DNA of 64,000 bases from Sphingomonas koreensis (GTDB lineage: Bacteria > Pseudomonadota > Alphaproteobacteria > Sphingomonadales > Sphingomonadaceae). A program made the position numbers and the translations under genes. The stretch lies in contig RCZF01000004.1 in NCBI GenBank assembly GCA_006438735.1, forward strand, positions 254,449 to 318,448, written 5' to 3'. The notes beneath the pieces were generated by a model. That model was not told the DNA's origin. It was given only the letters and a program-made list of their open reading frames with translations, and made no database searches. The number at the start of each line of letters is the position of its first letter. Within the stretch, counting starts at the first letter, position 1. Below are positions 27,401-36,381 of this stretch, in pieces.

Positions 27401-27610
27401 GATGCTGTAGCTGGCCGGCACGCCATCGGCGGCCAGCGTGCGATCGACGAGGTCCGACGCAAGCGGCTTGCGCGCCGCCCAGATCGTGCTCGCCAGCACG
27501 ACGACCAAGAGCAGCGCGATGCCCGTCGTCCGCCCCGCCCGGCTGATCGCGGGCGCGTCGAATTCCTCGTCGGCATCCGTGTCGCTTGCAGCCGTCACGC
27601 CGTCCGTCAC
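24440..27610 (-). CDS. ydbH: YdbH family AsmA-like intermembrane phospholipid transport protein
   Basis: About 1056 residues from a GTG (a TTG 13 codons further up also opens the frame). A cytoplasmic start, one membrane helix (GIALLLVVVLASTIWAARK) and a very long beta-rich periplasmic region of repeated Gly/Ala/Val strands, ending with the conserved YdbH block (LPMVFDENGGRVENGHLKVE, GDLTQKDLGTWGNMAF, YDTLDITMNGPLSGEMVTQV) and a Gln/Pro tail. YdbH, TamB and YhdP are AsmA-like bridges carrying phospholipids from inner to outer membrane. The order ydbH-ynbE-ydbL with 4-base overlaps is the same as in E. coli, which strongly supports the call. Confidence 0.88.
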   Translation of the reverse strand: MTDGVTAASDTDADEEFDAPAISRAGRTTGIALLLVVVLASTIWAARKPLASDLVDRTLAADGVPASYSIDDLGLGRQRLTNLVIGDPAHPDLVADWIEVHTVLGLHGAHVTGLSAGRVRLRGRLIDGKLSLGAIDRLLPAPSGKPFALPALDVTVADARMRLETPQGVVGLKVSGAGMLSDGFSGRLAAVSEQLDLGGCVARKVAATVGVTIADARPSFTGPIRAAALDCADNHARGVSADINATLGDRLDRWDGKATLGIAQFANPQARAQRLGGAVDFNGSAALTSGTVDLKTGAFGVKGLTGASLALAGGYRVERTFLGFQGTAAATGAALPAAVQTSIAGLSSAGAGTPIGPLAAVLAKAGQAAGRSMSIDANIEALRSNGVGRIAVSRLLLAAASGARATLTGGNGVQYDWPHGGLRLDGLLAIHGGGLPEAAIRLAQPHAGGPVTGTAVIRPYAAGGAALALSPVSFTANPDGSTRFSTELALSGPLGDGRLDNGRIAVTGRWDGGRRLAIDPACAPVSFDRLAVSGLVLDRAATELCPIGGALVAINGATISGGARIAALKLAGRLGSTPIALTTAGATLRLADNGFALTNVAALLGGADRQTRLEFASLDGRIDGGAVSGRFAGGGGTIANVPLILSKAAGDWRFNGGVLDVTGGLTVADNAAAPRFEPLDSHDVTLKLANNVITAGGTLANPASGVKVTDVTLVHDLAKGAGHADLAVPGISFTKGFQPEQLTKLTYGVIADVDGAVSGAGHIAWSPDGVTSAGDFKTAGTNLAAAFGPVTGLSTQIHFTDLLGLVSAPNQTATVADVNPGVPVDNGVISYQTLSSTQVKVNGGSWPFSGGTLSLEPTVLDFGTGQARTLTFRVKDMDAAQFLQQFDFRNISATGTFNGLLPMVFDENGGRVENGHLKVEHSGGSIAYVGDLTQKDLGTWGNMAFQALKSLKYDTLDITMNGPLSGEMVTQVRFAGIKQGAGTKTNFIVKRLMKLPFVFNVTIRAPFRQLLTSAQTFGDPSLLPKGKVTELIQAEQQQQQPAPAAPIQPPESETVP

Positions 27611-27727
27611 TCCCAAAACCCCTGGCGGCGAACGAGCGGCCGCGCGCAAGCAAGCGCTTCAAGCATAAGCAAGATGAACGGCGACGCAATTGCGCACACG
27701 GCGGCGGCTGCGTAATCCTTGTCGCCG

Positions 27728-28408
27728 ATGACAACGCCCGATCCCAACGCCGGCCACCGCGCGCGGCTTCGCCAGCGATTGATCGAGACGAGCGGCGACG
27801 GGCTGCTCGATCACGAGCTGATCGAATATCTGCTCGCGCTCGCCATCCCGCGGCGCGACACCAAGCCGCTGGCCAAGGCACTGCTCGTCGAATTCGGCGG
27901 CATCGGCGGGCTGCTGAGCGCCGAACCCGAAGCGCTGCTGCGCGTAAAGGGCATGGGCGAAACGTCGGTCGCCGCGCTGAAGATCGTCCAAACGGCGGCG
28001 CTCCGGCTGCTCCGCGCGGAAGTCGCGGCCAAGCCCGTGCTGGCCAATTGGCAGGCGCTGCTCGATTATCTGCGCGCCGATATGGCGCATCACCCGATCG
28101 AGCGCGTCCGCGTGCTTCACCTCAACACCCGCAACATGCTGATCCGCGACGAGCTCGTCAGCGAGGGCTCAATCGACGAAGCGGCGGTGCATGTCCGCGA
28201 GGTGATTCGCCGCGCGATCGATCTCGGCTCGGCGGCGGTGATTCTCGTCCACAATCACCCAAGCGGCGATCCCTCGCCGAGCCGCGCCGATATCGAGATC
28301 ACCCGCGGCGTCGCCGACGCCGGCAAGCGGCTCGGCATAGCGGTGCACGATCACATCATCATCGGCACGTCGGGCCATGCCAGCCTGCGCTCGATGGGAT
28401 TGATCTAG
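27728..28408 (+). CDS. radC: RadC family JAB-domain protein
   Basis: A 226-residue protein: N-terminal helix-hairpin-helix region (VEFGGIGGLLSAEPEALLRVKGMGETS) and a C-terminal JAB/MPN domain with the metal motif HNHPSGDPSPSRAD and an upstream Glu in LVSEGSIDEAAVH. RadC proteins are of uncertain role; the original link to RecA-dependent repair has been withdrawn. The ATG at 27728 is used; a TTG three codons up also opens the frame. Confidence 0.92.
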   Translation: MTTPDPNAGHRARLRQRLIETSGDGLLDHELIEYLLALAIPRRDTKPLAKALLVEFGGIGGLLSAEPEALLRVKGMGETSVAALKIVQTAALRLLRAEVAAKPVLANWQALLDYLRADMAHHPIERVRVLHLNTRNMLIRDELVSEGSIDEAAVHVREVIRRAIDLGSAAVILVHNHPSGDPSPSRADIEITRGVADAGKRLGIAVHDHIIIGTSGHASLRSMGLI

Positions 28409-28424
28409 GTTGGTTGGAATTGGC

Positions 28425-28455
28425 GGCCGCCGAACCGGGGGGCGGTTCGGCGGCC
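28425..28455. terminator. Strong hairpin directly after radC
   Basis: Perfect 12-base arms GGCCGCCGAACC (28425-28436) and GGTTCGGCGGCC (28444-28455) around a 7-base loop, 16 bases after the radC stop. No T run follows, so intrinsic termination is possible but not certain; it could be an mRNA 3'-end stabiliser. Confidence 0.55.
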
Positions 28456-28512
28456 GGTCGGAGGACCGCCACGTCCGTAGTGAGCGTACACAAACGGCCT
28501 CTGACAAGGTGT

Positions 28513-28547
28513 AAGGCCGGAAACGGGCTGCAACCCGCCCCGGCCTT
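28513..28547. other. Second hairpin in the radC-purB gap
   Basis: Arms AAGGCCGG (28513-28520) and CCGGCCTT (28540-28547), with an inner CGGG/CCCG pair, give a two-step hairpin. No T run. It may be part of an RNA leader of purB. Confidence 0.4.
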
Positions 28548-28736
28548 ATCGCATCGATCGCGGCAAAGGGGGCCACCGCGATCAATCCTGTTCGTGCAAC
28601 CTTAACCAACTCTCACGAAAAAGGGATGCACCTTGGCGCGATTTGAAGCATCGCCCCATCCCTGCTACCGCCCGCCTCGCCGCGCCTCCGTTCGGAAATC
28701 GCGACGACTTGCTTTTGCGCTGATAAGGGCCGCAGC

Positions 28737-30035
28737 ATGATTCCCCGCTATTCCCGCCCCGAAATGACCGCGCTGTGGACGCCCGAGGCGCGTTTCCGAA
28801 TCTGGTTCGAGATCGAGGCGCACGCCACCGACGCGCTCGCCGAGCTCGGCGTGGTGCCCAAGGAAGCGGCCAAGGCGATCTGGGAGAAAGGCGCGTTCGA
28901 GGTCGATCGCATCGACGCGATCGAGGCCGAGGTGAAGCACGACGTCATCGCCTTCCTGACCAACGTCGCCGAGCATGTCGGCGAGCCGGCGCGCTTCATG
29001 CACCAGGGGATGACCTCGTCCGACGTGCTCGATACCTGTCTCGCGGTGCAGCTGGCGCGCGCCAGCGACATCCTGATCGCCGATCTCGACGCGCTGCTTG
29101 CGGCGATCAAGCGCCGCGCTTTCGAACACAAGCTCACGCCGACGATCGGCCGCAGCCACGGCATTCATGCCGAGCCGGTGACCTTCGGCCTCAAGCTCGC
29201 GCAGGCCTATGCCGAATTCGATCGCAACCGCGCGCGCCTCGTTGCCGCGCGCGCCGATATCGCCACTTGCGCGATTTCCGGTGCGGTCGGCACATTCGCC
29301 AATATCGATCCGTTCGTCGAAAGCTATGTCGCCGACAAGCTCGGCCTCACGCCCGAGCCGGTCTCTACGCAGGTGATCCCGCGCGATCGCCACGCGATGT
29401 TCTTCGCCACGCTGGGCGTCATCGCCAGCTCGATCGAGCGGCTGGCGACCGAAGTCCGCCACCTCCAGCGCACCGAAGTGCTCGAGGCCGAGGAATATTT
29501 CTCGCCGGGCCAGAAGGGCTCGTCGGCGATGCCGCACAAGCGCAATCCGGTGCTGACCGAAAACCTCACCGGCCTCGCCCGCATGGTCCGCGGCTATGTC
29601 ACCCCCGCGCTCGAAAACGTAGCGCTGTGGCATGAACGCGATATTTCGCACTCGTCGGTCGAACGCTATATCGGCCCCGACGCGACGATCACGCTCGATT
29701 TCGCGCTTGCGCGGCTGACCGGCGTGATCGACAAATTGGTCGTCTATCCCGAGCGCATGCAGAAGAATCTCGATCGGATGGGCGGCCTCGTCCATTCGCA
29801 GCGCGTGCTGCTGGCGCTGACGCAGGCCGGCGTCAGCCGCGAAGACGCCTATCGCCTGGTCCAGCGCAACGCGATGAAGGTGTGGGATTCGGACGGCGCG
29901 CTGTCGCTTGCCGAACTGCTCAAGGCCGATCCCGACGTGACCGCGGCGCTATCAGCCCAAGAAATCGATGCGCGGTTCGATCTCGGCTACCATCTCAAGC
30001 ATGTCGACACGATCTTCACGCGGGTGTTCGGCTGA
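28737..30035 (+). CDS. purB: Adenylosuccinate lyase
   Basis: A 432-residue protein of the fumarase/aspartase superfamily. The signature loop GSSAMPHKRNP lies near residue 263; TSSDVLDTCL and GRSHGIHAEP near 90-145 carry active-site His residues. It removes fumarate from adenylosuccinate and from SAICAR in purine synthesis, in the cytoplasm. Full length. A short ribosome site (AAGGGC) precedes the ATG. Confidence 0.96.
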   Translation: MIPRYSRPEMTALWTPEARFRIWFEIEAHATDALAELGVVPKEAAKAIWEKGAFEVDRIDAIEAEVKHDVIAFLTNVAEHVGEPARFMHQGMTSSDVLDTCLAVQLARASDILIADLDALLAAIKRRAFEHKLTPTIGRSHGIHAEPVTFGLKLAQAYAEFDRNRARLVAARADIATCAISGAVGTFANIDPFVESYVADKLGLTPEPVSTQVIPRDRHAMFFATLGVIASSIERLATEVRHLQRTEVLEAEEYFSPGQKGSSAMPHKRNPVLTENLTGLARMVRGYVTPALENVALWHERDISHSSVERYIGPDATITLDFALARLTGVIDKLVVYPERMQKNLDRMGGLVHSQRVLLALTQAGVSREDAYRLVQRNAMKVWDSDGALSLAELLKADPDVTAALSAQEIDARFDLGYHLKHVDTIFTRVFG

Positions 30036-30158
30036 GCGTCACATTTCGGCCACAGGCGTGCGTTTTGTGCAACTGCGAACGCGCGTAACAATATTGCGTG
30101 AACCTGTAACAATCTACATATCGCCCTTGCCGGCATGGTGCCGGCTTGGAGGTTCCCA

Positions 30159-30245
30159 ATGCGTTATATGGAAACTGTGACGGGCAGCGTGCTGACCCTC
30201 GCGGCCCTGGCGCTGGTGGCCGAAGTGGTTCTCACCACCTTCTGA
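30159..30245 (+). CDS. Small single-pass membrane protein (28 residues)
   Basis: An ORF too short for routine gene finding: MRYMETVTGSVLTLAALALV followed by AEVVLTTF. A strong ribosome site (TTGGAGG) ends five to six bases before the ATG. Residues 9-26 form a hydrophobic helix with a lone Glu. The region upstream is AT-richer (TAACAATATTGCGTGAACCTG), compatible with its own promoter. No homologue is recalled. Good translation signals and a clean membrane helix argue for a real small protein; conservation would settle it. Confidence 0.5.
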   Translation: MRYMETVTGSVLTLAALALVAEVVLTTF

Positions 30246-30547
30246 CACGCCAGCCCCGGCCTGCCTTCTCGTCAGAGGAGGCATGCACGGGGCGGGGCGC
30301 TCCCCTTCGCGCCGAACCCGGCCGACATCCCCGTACGGATGTTGTCGATTACAACACCGCACCGCCGAGACGAATCGGCGCTTTGGCCGGTGCGCCAAGC
30401 CAATCCCGTCATCCCCGCGAAGGCGGGGACCCATCATCTGCCGTTCGAGATGGGTCCCCGCCTTCGCGGGGATGACAAGGGGAAGATTGCCGCTTCGCGA
30501 ACCTAGCCACAGCGAACGCTTGCCGCGCAACTGCAAAGCTAAGCCCG
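30246..30547. other. Intergenic region with family A palindrome
   Basis: About 300 bases after the small membrane ORF and before the dnaJ stop (dnaJ is leftward). Besides the palindrome at 30407-30476 it holds a GCCTGCCTTCTCGTCAGAGG stretch and a CATCCCCGTACGGATG hairpin; no gene was recognised. Confidence 0.4.
30407..30476. repeat. Intergenic palindrome, family A (copy 3)
   Basis: Same 26-base arms as at 8542 and 23729 (CGTCATCCCCGCGAAGGCGG ...), with a loop of similar length. It lies where convergent transcripts from purB and dnaJ meet. Confidence 0.9.
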
Positions 30548-31678
30548 TTAGGCGCCGAACGCCGATTTCACCTTGTCGAAAAAGCCGCTCGTCTGCGGGC
30601 ATTCGTCGCCGGTTTCGGTCTCGCGGAACGCTTCGAGCAATTCCTTCTGCCGCGCGCTGAGCTTGGTCGGCGTCTCCACTTCGAGCCGCACGACCAGATC
30701 GCCGCGCCCGCGCCCCTGCAACACCGGCATGCCGGCGCCGCGGTGACGCACTTCGCGGCCGCTTTGCGTGCCGGCGGGGATCTTGATCGTGTAGCTTTCG
30801 CCGTCGGGGTTGGGGATGTCGATCGATCCGCCAAGCGCCGCGGTGGTGATGCTGATCGGTGCGCGCGCATAAAGCGTCGTGCCCTCGCGCTCGAAGATCG
30901 CATGCCGGGCGACATGGAGGAAGATGTAGAGGTCACCGGCCGGCGCGCCGCGCATCCCGGCCTCGCCCTCCCCCGACAAGCGGATCCGCGTGCCCTCATC
31001 GACGCCTTCGGGGATGTTGACGGTCAGCGTCTTGGTCGTATCGACGCGCCCCTCGCCACGGCAATCGCGGCATGGTTCGGCGATCACTTCGCCGGCGCCG
31101 TGGCACGACGGGCAGGCGCGCTCGACGACGAAAAAGCCCTGCTGCGCGCGCACCTTGCCCATGCCGCCGCAGGTCTTGCAGGTCTTGGCCGAGGTGCCGG
31201 GCTTGGCGCCGGTGCCGTCGCAGGTGTCGCACGCGCTGGTGACGTCGATGGTGATCTCGGTCGCCTTGCCGTGGAACGCGTCCTCGAGGCTGATTTCCAT
31301 GTCGTAGCGCAGATCGGCGCCCCGCCGCGCGCCCGGCCGGCCGCGCGGGCCGCCTTGTGCCGCGCCGCCCATGAATTCGCCGAAGATATTCTCGAAAATG
31401 TCGCTGAACGCGCCGAAATCCTGCGCGCCGGCATGGCCGCCGCCGCCATTCTGGAACGCGGCATGGCCATAGCGATCGTATGCCGCACGCTTTTGCGGAT
31501 CCTTCAGGCAGTCATAGGCTTCGCTGACCGCCTTGAACTTGGCTTCGTGCTCCTTGCACCCGCCATTCTTGTCGGGGTGATACTTCATCGCCAGCCGGCG
31601 GTAGGACGATTTGATCGTCCCCTCGTCCGCGTCGCGCGCGCAACCGAGCAGTTCGTAATAATCGACTTCGGTGGTCAT
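30548..31678 (-). CDS. dnaJ: Chaperone protein DnaJ
   Basis: A 376-residue type I DnaJ: J domain with the HPD at 34-36, Gly/Phe region (GGGGHAGAQDFGAFSDIF), four CxxCxGxG zinc motifs (CDTCDGTG, CKTCGGMG, CPSCHGAG, CRDCRGEG at about 145-205) and the C-terminal substrate-binding domains. It delivers unfolded clients to DnaK and stimulates its ATPase. It lies 164 bases downstream of dnaK on the same strand. Confidence 0.97.
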   Translation of the reverse strand: MTTEVDYYELLGCARDADEGTIKSSYRRLAMKYHPDKNGGCKEHEAKFKAVSEAYDCLKDPQKRAAYDRYGHAAFQNGGGGHAGAQDFGAFSDIFENIFGEFMGGAAQGGPRGRPGARRGADLRYDMEISLEDAFHGKATEITIDVTSACDTCDGTGAKPGTSAKTCKTCGGMGKVRAQQGFFVVERACPSCHGAGEVIAEPCRDCRGEGRVDTTKTLTVNIPEGVDEGTRIRLSGEGEAGMRGAPAGDLYIFLHVARHAIFEREGTTLYARAPISITTAALGGSIDIPNPDGESYTIKIPAGTQSGREVRHRGAGMPVLQGRGRGDLVVRLEVETPTKLSARQKELLEAFRETETGDECPQTSGFFDKVKSAFGA

Positions 31679-31700
31679 GCTTGCCCCACATGCTTTGCCC

Positions 31701-31827
31701 CGTCACCCCCGCGAAAGCAGGGGCCCATCTCGTAGCCGTCACCCAGTGATGAGACAGCAGGACATGGGTTCCCGCTTGCGGGCCCCATCAAAGTATTACT
31801 TTGATGGGAACCCGAGCGGGAATGACG
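31701..31827. repeat. Degenerate family A palindrome with inserted hairpin
   Basis: The left arm (CGTCACCCCCGCGAAAGCAG) and the right arm (ending CGGGAATGACG) are eroded versions of family A; between them lies an extra CATGGGTTCCCGCTTGCGGG copy and the perfect hairpin at 31784-31808. It looks like two elements nested in each other, between dnaK and dnaJ. Confidence 0.65.
31784..31808. other. Perfect 11-base-arm hairpin between dnaK and dnaJ
   Basis: Arms CCCATCAAAGT and ACTTTGATGGG with a 3-base loop (ATT), 35 bases after the dnaK stop. Its placement suggests a role in adjusting dnaK:dnaJ mRNA levels by attenuation or RNA processing; there is no T run. Confidence 0.5.
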
Positions 31828-31842
31828 GGGGTTAAGCATGAC

Positions 31843-33756
<1,914 letters not shown>

Positions 33757-33837
33757 GGTCCTGTAGGGCCCCTCACAAACAAAAATGCCTAATTGGCCGA
33801 TGCGCCGAACGGCGTGCCTGGCCAACCCAATGTCCGC

Positions 33838-33866
33838 GATATAGGGGGGCTTTCGCTTGCCGCAAG
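33838..33866 (-). promoter_or_regulatory. RpoH (sigma-32) type heat-shock promoter of dnaK
   Basis: On the minus strand CTTG (33863-33866) is followed after 17 bases by CCTATAT, matching the alphaproteobacterial RpoH pattern CTTG-N17/18-CYTATNT, about 80 bases upstream of the dnaK start. Consensus is from memory; the fit is close. Confidence 0.65.
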
Positions 33867-33918
33867 ATTATCAGGTGGCGTAAGAATGCGGGATGGTTCC
33901 CGGATCGGGAGGGATTTT

Positions 33919-34350
33919 TTGAAGCGCGTTTTCGCCATCCTCGCCGTGCTGTCGCTCGCGTCGTGCGGCGGCCCCAAGCGGATCAGCGTCGATCACGCCT
34001 GGGTGCGGCTGCCCGCGGTCGCCGGCCACCCGGGCGCGGCCTATTTCACGCTGCACGGCGGCCCCGTCGCCACCACGCTGCTCAGCGTCAGCTCGCCGGT
34101 CGCGATCCGCGCAGAAATGCATGAGACCAAACAGGTGAACGGTATGTCGACGATGGCGCCGCTGCCCTCGGTCGCGCTCCCCGCGCGCGGCGCCGTCAGC
34201 TTCGCGCCCGCCGGCAAGCACGTCATGCTGTTCAATCTCAATCCGGTCGTGAAGCCCGGCGGCACGGTGCCGCTGCTGTTCGTGTTCGCCGATGGCGAGC
34301 AGATCGAGCAGGCCGCAGATGCGGTCGCCGCCAACGCGCCGGCGCCCTAG
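33919..34350 (+). CDS. PCu(A)C family copper chaperone lipoprotein
   Basis: A 143-residue lipoprotein starting at TTG with GGGAGGG just upstream; signal ends in the lipobox ASC with Cys at 16. The copper site H68-x10-M79-x21-H101-x-M103 matches the PCu(A)C pattern exactly. These periplasmic proteins carry Cu(I), often to cytochrome oxidase CuA. Membrane anchoring by lipid is less common than a plain signal peptide in this family. The next gene overlaps its end. Confidence 0.85.
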   Translation: MKRVFAILAVLSLASCGGPKRISVDHAWVRLPAVAGHPGAAYFTLHGGPVATTLLSVSSPVAIRAEMHETKQVNGMSTMAPLPSVALPARGAVSFAPAGKHVMLFNLNPVVKPGGTVPLLFVFADGEQIEQAADAVAANAPAP

Positions 34351-34831
34351 GGCCACCGCCGCGCCCCGCCCCGATCGCCCGCTCACCTCCGGCGAAATCG
34401 TGCTGGCGCACAGCCTGTTCGGCGATGCGATCGATTACGCCCAAGTGACGATCGCGCGCCGCAAATGGGCGTTCTTCCAGCCGCGCGAAACGGTGATGGC
34501 GCCGTGCGGCACGATCCATTTCCACCCCGCCGGGCACAGCTATCGTGACGATTTCGCGACCGCCGGGCTGGCCGAGCAAGGCCTGTTCATCCACGAAATG
34601 ACTCACGTCTGGCAGGCCCAGCGCGGCGGCCGCTGGTATCTCCCGCTGATGCGCCACCCGTTCTGCCGATACCGCTACGATCTGATCGCCGGCCGCGCGT
34701 TCGGCCGCTACGGCCTCGAGCAACAGGCCGAGATCGTGCGCCACGCCTTCCTGCTACGCCGCCGCTTCGCCCTGCCCGACAAGCCTGGGCTGGCGGCCTA
34801 TGAGCAACTATTGCCGTTCCCTGCCGGCTGA
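34319..34831 (+). CDS. vgr-related protein with HExxH motif
   Basis: About 170 residues; the exact start is uncertain because the first 22 residues are an Arg/Pro-rich stretch that overlaps the previous gene. The core PLTSGEIVLAHSLFGDAIDY, the H92-E-M-T-H96 zinc-protease-type motif, and the well-kept RHPFCRYRYDLI and YGLEQQAEIVRHAFLLR blocks match proteins annotated as 'vgr related protein' in sphingomonads. The QAE after the HEMTH gives a possible third ligand. It may be a DUF4157-like metallopeptidase fold; true activity unknown. It is followed by a compact hairpin at 34849. Confidence 0.65.
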   Translation: MRSPPTRRRPRATAAPRPDRPLTSGEIVLAHSLFGDAIDYAQVTIARRKWAFFQPRETVMAPCGTIHFHPAGHSYRDDFATAGLAEQGLFIHEMTHVWQAQRGGRWYLPLMRHPFCRYRYDLIAGRAFGRYGLEQQAEIVRHAFLLRRRFALPDKPGLAAYEQLLPFPAG

Positions 34832-35176
34832 GCATCGGAAACCCGTCTCGTCATCCCCGCGAAAACGGGGATGACGACCGTGACCGGTTTTAAGACAACG
34901 GCCAGAGCCCTCCGGTCGCCAATAAACCGACCCCTTCAAATGTTGGAATTCCTGTGCCACGCCCTGCGCATGGCCTCATGCCCCGTTTCCCGTTCCCCCG
35001 CCGCCCCTTTTAATCCGTCCTTTGCACAGCCTTGACCGCACCGTGCGACACTCTCCACTTTCTCCACTTCAGTGGAAACGTCCGCCGGTCGGCGCCCTCA
35101 AAGCTGCCCGCCAAGCTGGCGCGGCGGCGGCGGGCGCGATAGGGCGTCACGCGCCCCGCCCCTGCATCAATCGGCC
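34832..35176. other. Intergenic region before the indoleamine dioxygenase gene
   Basis: 345 bases. It starts with a family A half-element (34849-34876), and near 35061 has CCACTTCAGTGG, a small palindrome that could be an operator. No coding signal was seen on either strand. The first ATG with conservation is at 35177. Confidence 0.4.
34849..34876. terminator. Compact family A half-element, likely terminator
   Basis: CGTCATCCCC and GGGGATGACG are perfect 10-base arms around an 8-base loop (GCGAAAAC). It is a single-arm version of the family A palindromes, 18 bases after the preceding stop codon. Confidence 0.6.
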
Positions 35177-36343
35177 ATGACCTTGCACGATCTTTCCCAT
35201 TACGGCCTTTCGGCAGACCGCGGCTTCCTGTCGCAGCACGAGATCGATGCGATCGCACTGCCCGGTGATTTCGCGGAAGTCGAAGCGGCGGCCGCGCTGC
35301 TGCCCGATCTGCTCACCACCGGCCGCGTCCGCCACTGGCTCGACAAGCTGCCGACGCCGGACGTTGCCGGCTTCATCGCCCATGCCAGCCATGCCGAGCG
35401 CATCGTCGCGATGGTGCGCTATTCGTTCCTGACGCAAGCCTATGTATGGGGCGAGGCCGATCCGTCGCATCGGCTGCCGGCCAATCTGGCCGTGCCGTTC
35501 GTCGCGCTGGCCGACGCGCTCGGCGTCGAGCCGGTGATGACCTATGCCGGCTATGTCCTCGATAATTGGCGCCGGATCGACAAGACCGGCCCGATCTTGT
35601 TCGAAAACGTCGCGATGAACCAGCATTTCGCCGGTGGCTCGGACGAAGCGGGGTTCGTCCTCAGCCATGTCGCGATCGAGGCGGCGGCCGGCCCGGCGCT
35701 CGATCTCGCGGTCGAGCTGGTCCGCGCGAGCGACGCCGGCGAAGCGGTCGCGGTGGAAGCGATGCTTCACGATATGGTCAGCGTGTGGCGCGCGATCTGC
35801 GGCATCTTCGATCGGCTGAGCGACCGGTGCGATCCGCATTTCTATTTCAACCGCATCCGGCCCTATCTCAACGGCTGGAAGGACAATCCGGCGATCCCGC
35901 AAGGCATGATCTACGAAGGGGTCGATCGCTTCGCCGACGCGCCGATAGCGATGCGCGGGCAGACCGGCTCGCAAAGCTCGATCGTGCCGGCGATGGACGC
36001 GCTGTTCGGCGTGTCGCACGGCGCCGACGAGCTCCAGGCGTTCCTGAAAGACCTGCACCGCTATCGCCCGCCGCGGCACCGCGCCTTCATCGAAGACCTC
36101 GCCGCCGCCAGCACGTTGCGCGCCTATGCGATCGCCGAGGGCGGCTCGCTCAAGGACGCGTTCAATGCCTGTATCGAAGCGATCGCCGAGTTCCGCACCA
36201 TGCACCTGCGCTTCGCCGCGACCTATATCTTCAACCAACTCCCCACAGGCGCCGGCAACGACACCGCGATCGGCACCGGCGGCACCCCCTTCATGCGCTA
36301 CCTCAAGAAACACCGCGACGAGACCGCCGCGCAGATGATTTGA
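35177..36343 (+). CDS. Indoleamine 2,3-dioxygenase family heme protein
   Basis: A 388-residue protein. The proximal heme ligand of this family fits H343 in FRTMHLRFAATYIF, and the family end GAGNDTAIGTGGTPFMRYLK, KHRDET is present; the earlier block ending MRGQTGSQSSIVP also matches. IDO proteins open the indole ring of tryptophan to N-formylkynurenine. Bacterial members are often weak on tryptophan and of unclear role. No kynurenine genes are adjacent. The start ATG has little ribosome-site support, but conservation begins right after it; the upstream frame extension is rejected. Confidence 0.8.
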   Translation: MTLHDLSHYGLSADRGFLSQHEIDAIALPGDFAEVEAAAALLPDLLTTGRVRHWLDKLPTPDVAGFIAHASHAERIVAMVRYSFLTQAYVWGEADPSHRLPANLAVPFVALADALGVEPVMTYAGYVLDNWRRIDKTGPILFENVAMNQHFAGGSDEAGFVLSHVAIEAAAGPALDLAVELVRASDAGEAVAVEAMLHDMVSVWRAICGIFDRLSDRCDPHFYFNRIRPYLNGWKDNPAIPQGMIYEGVDRFADAPIAMRGQTGSQSSIVPAMDALFGVSHGADELQAFLKDLHRYRPPRHRAFIEDLAAASTLRAYAIAEGGSLKDAFNACIEAIAEFRTMHLRFAATYIFNQLPTGAGNDTAIGTGGTPFMRYLKKHRDETAAQMI

Positions 36344-36381
36344 TTAGCGTCATTTTCAACTTTTGAAGCTAATCGCTAAGC

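Larger units (their letters stand above)
28409..28736. other. Structured intergenic region between radC and purB
   Basis: 328 bases with two strong hairpins (28425-28455 and 28513-28547, separately listed). The last 100 bases before purB show a TAAGGG ribosome site but no recognised riboswitch or promoter. A micro-ORF of six codons starts at the ATG near 28625. Confidence 0.45.
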
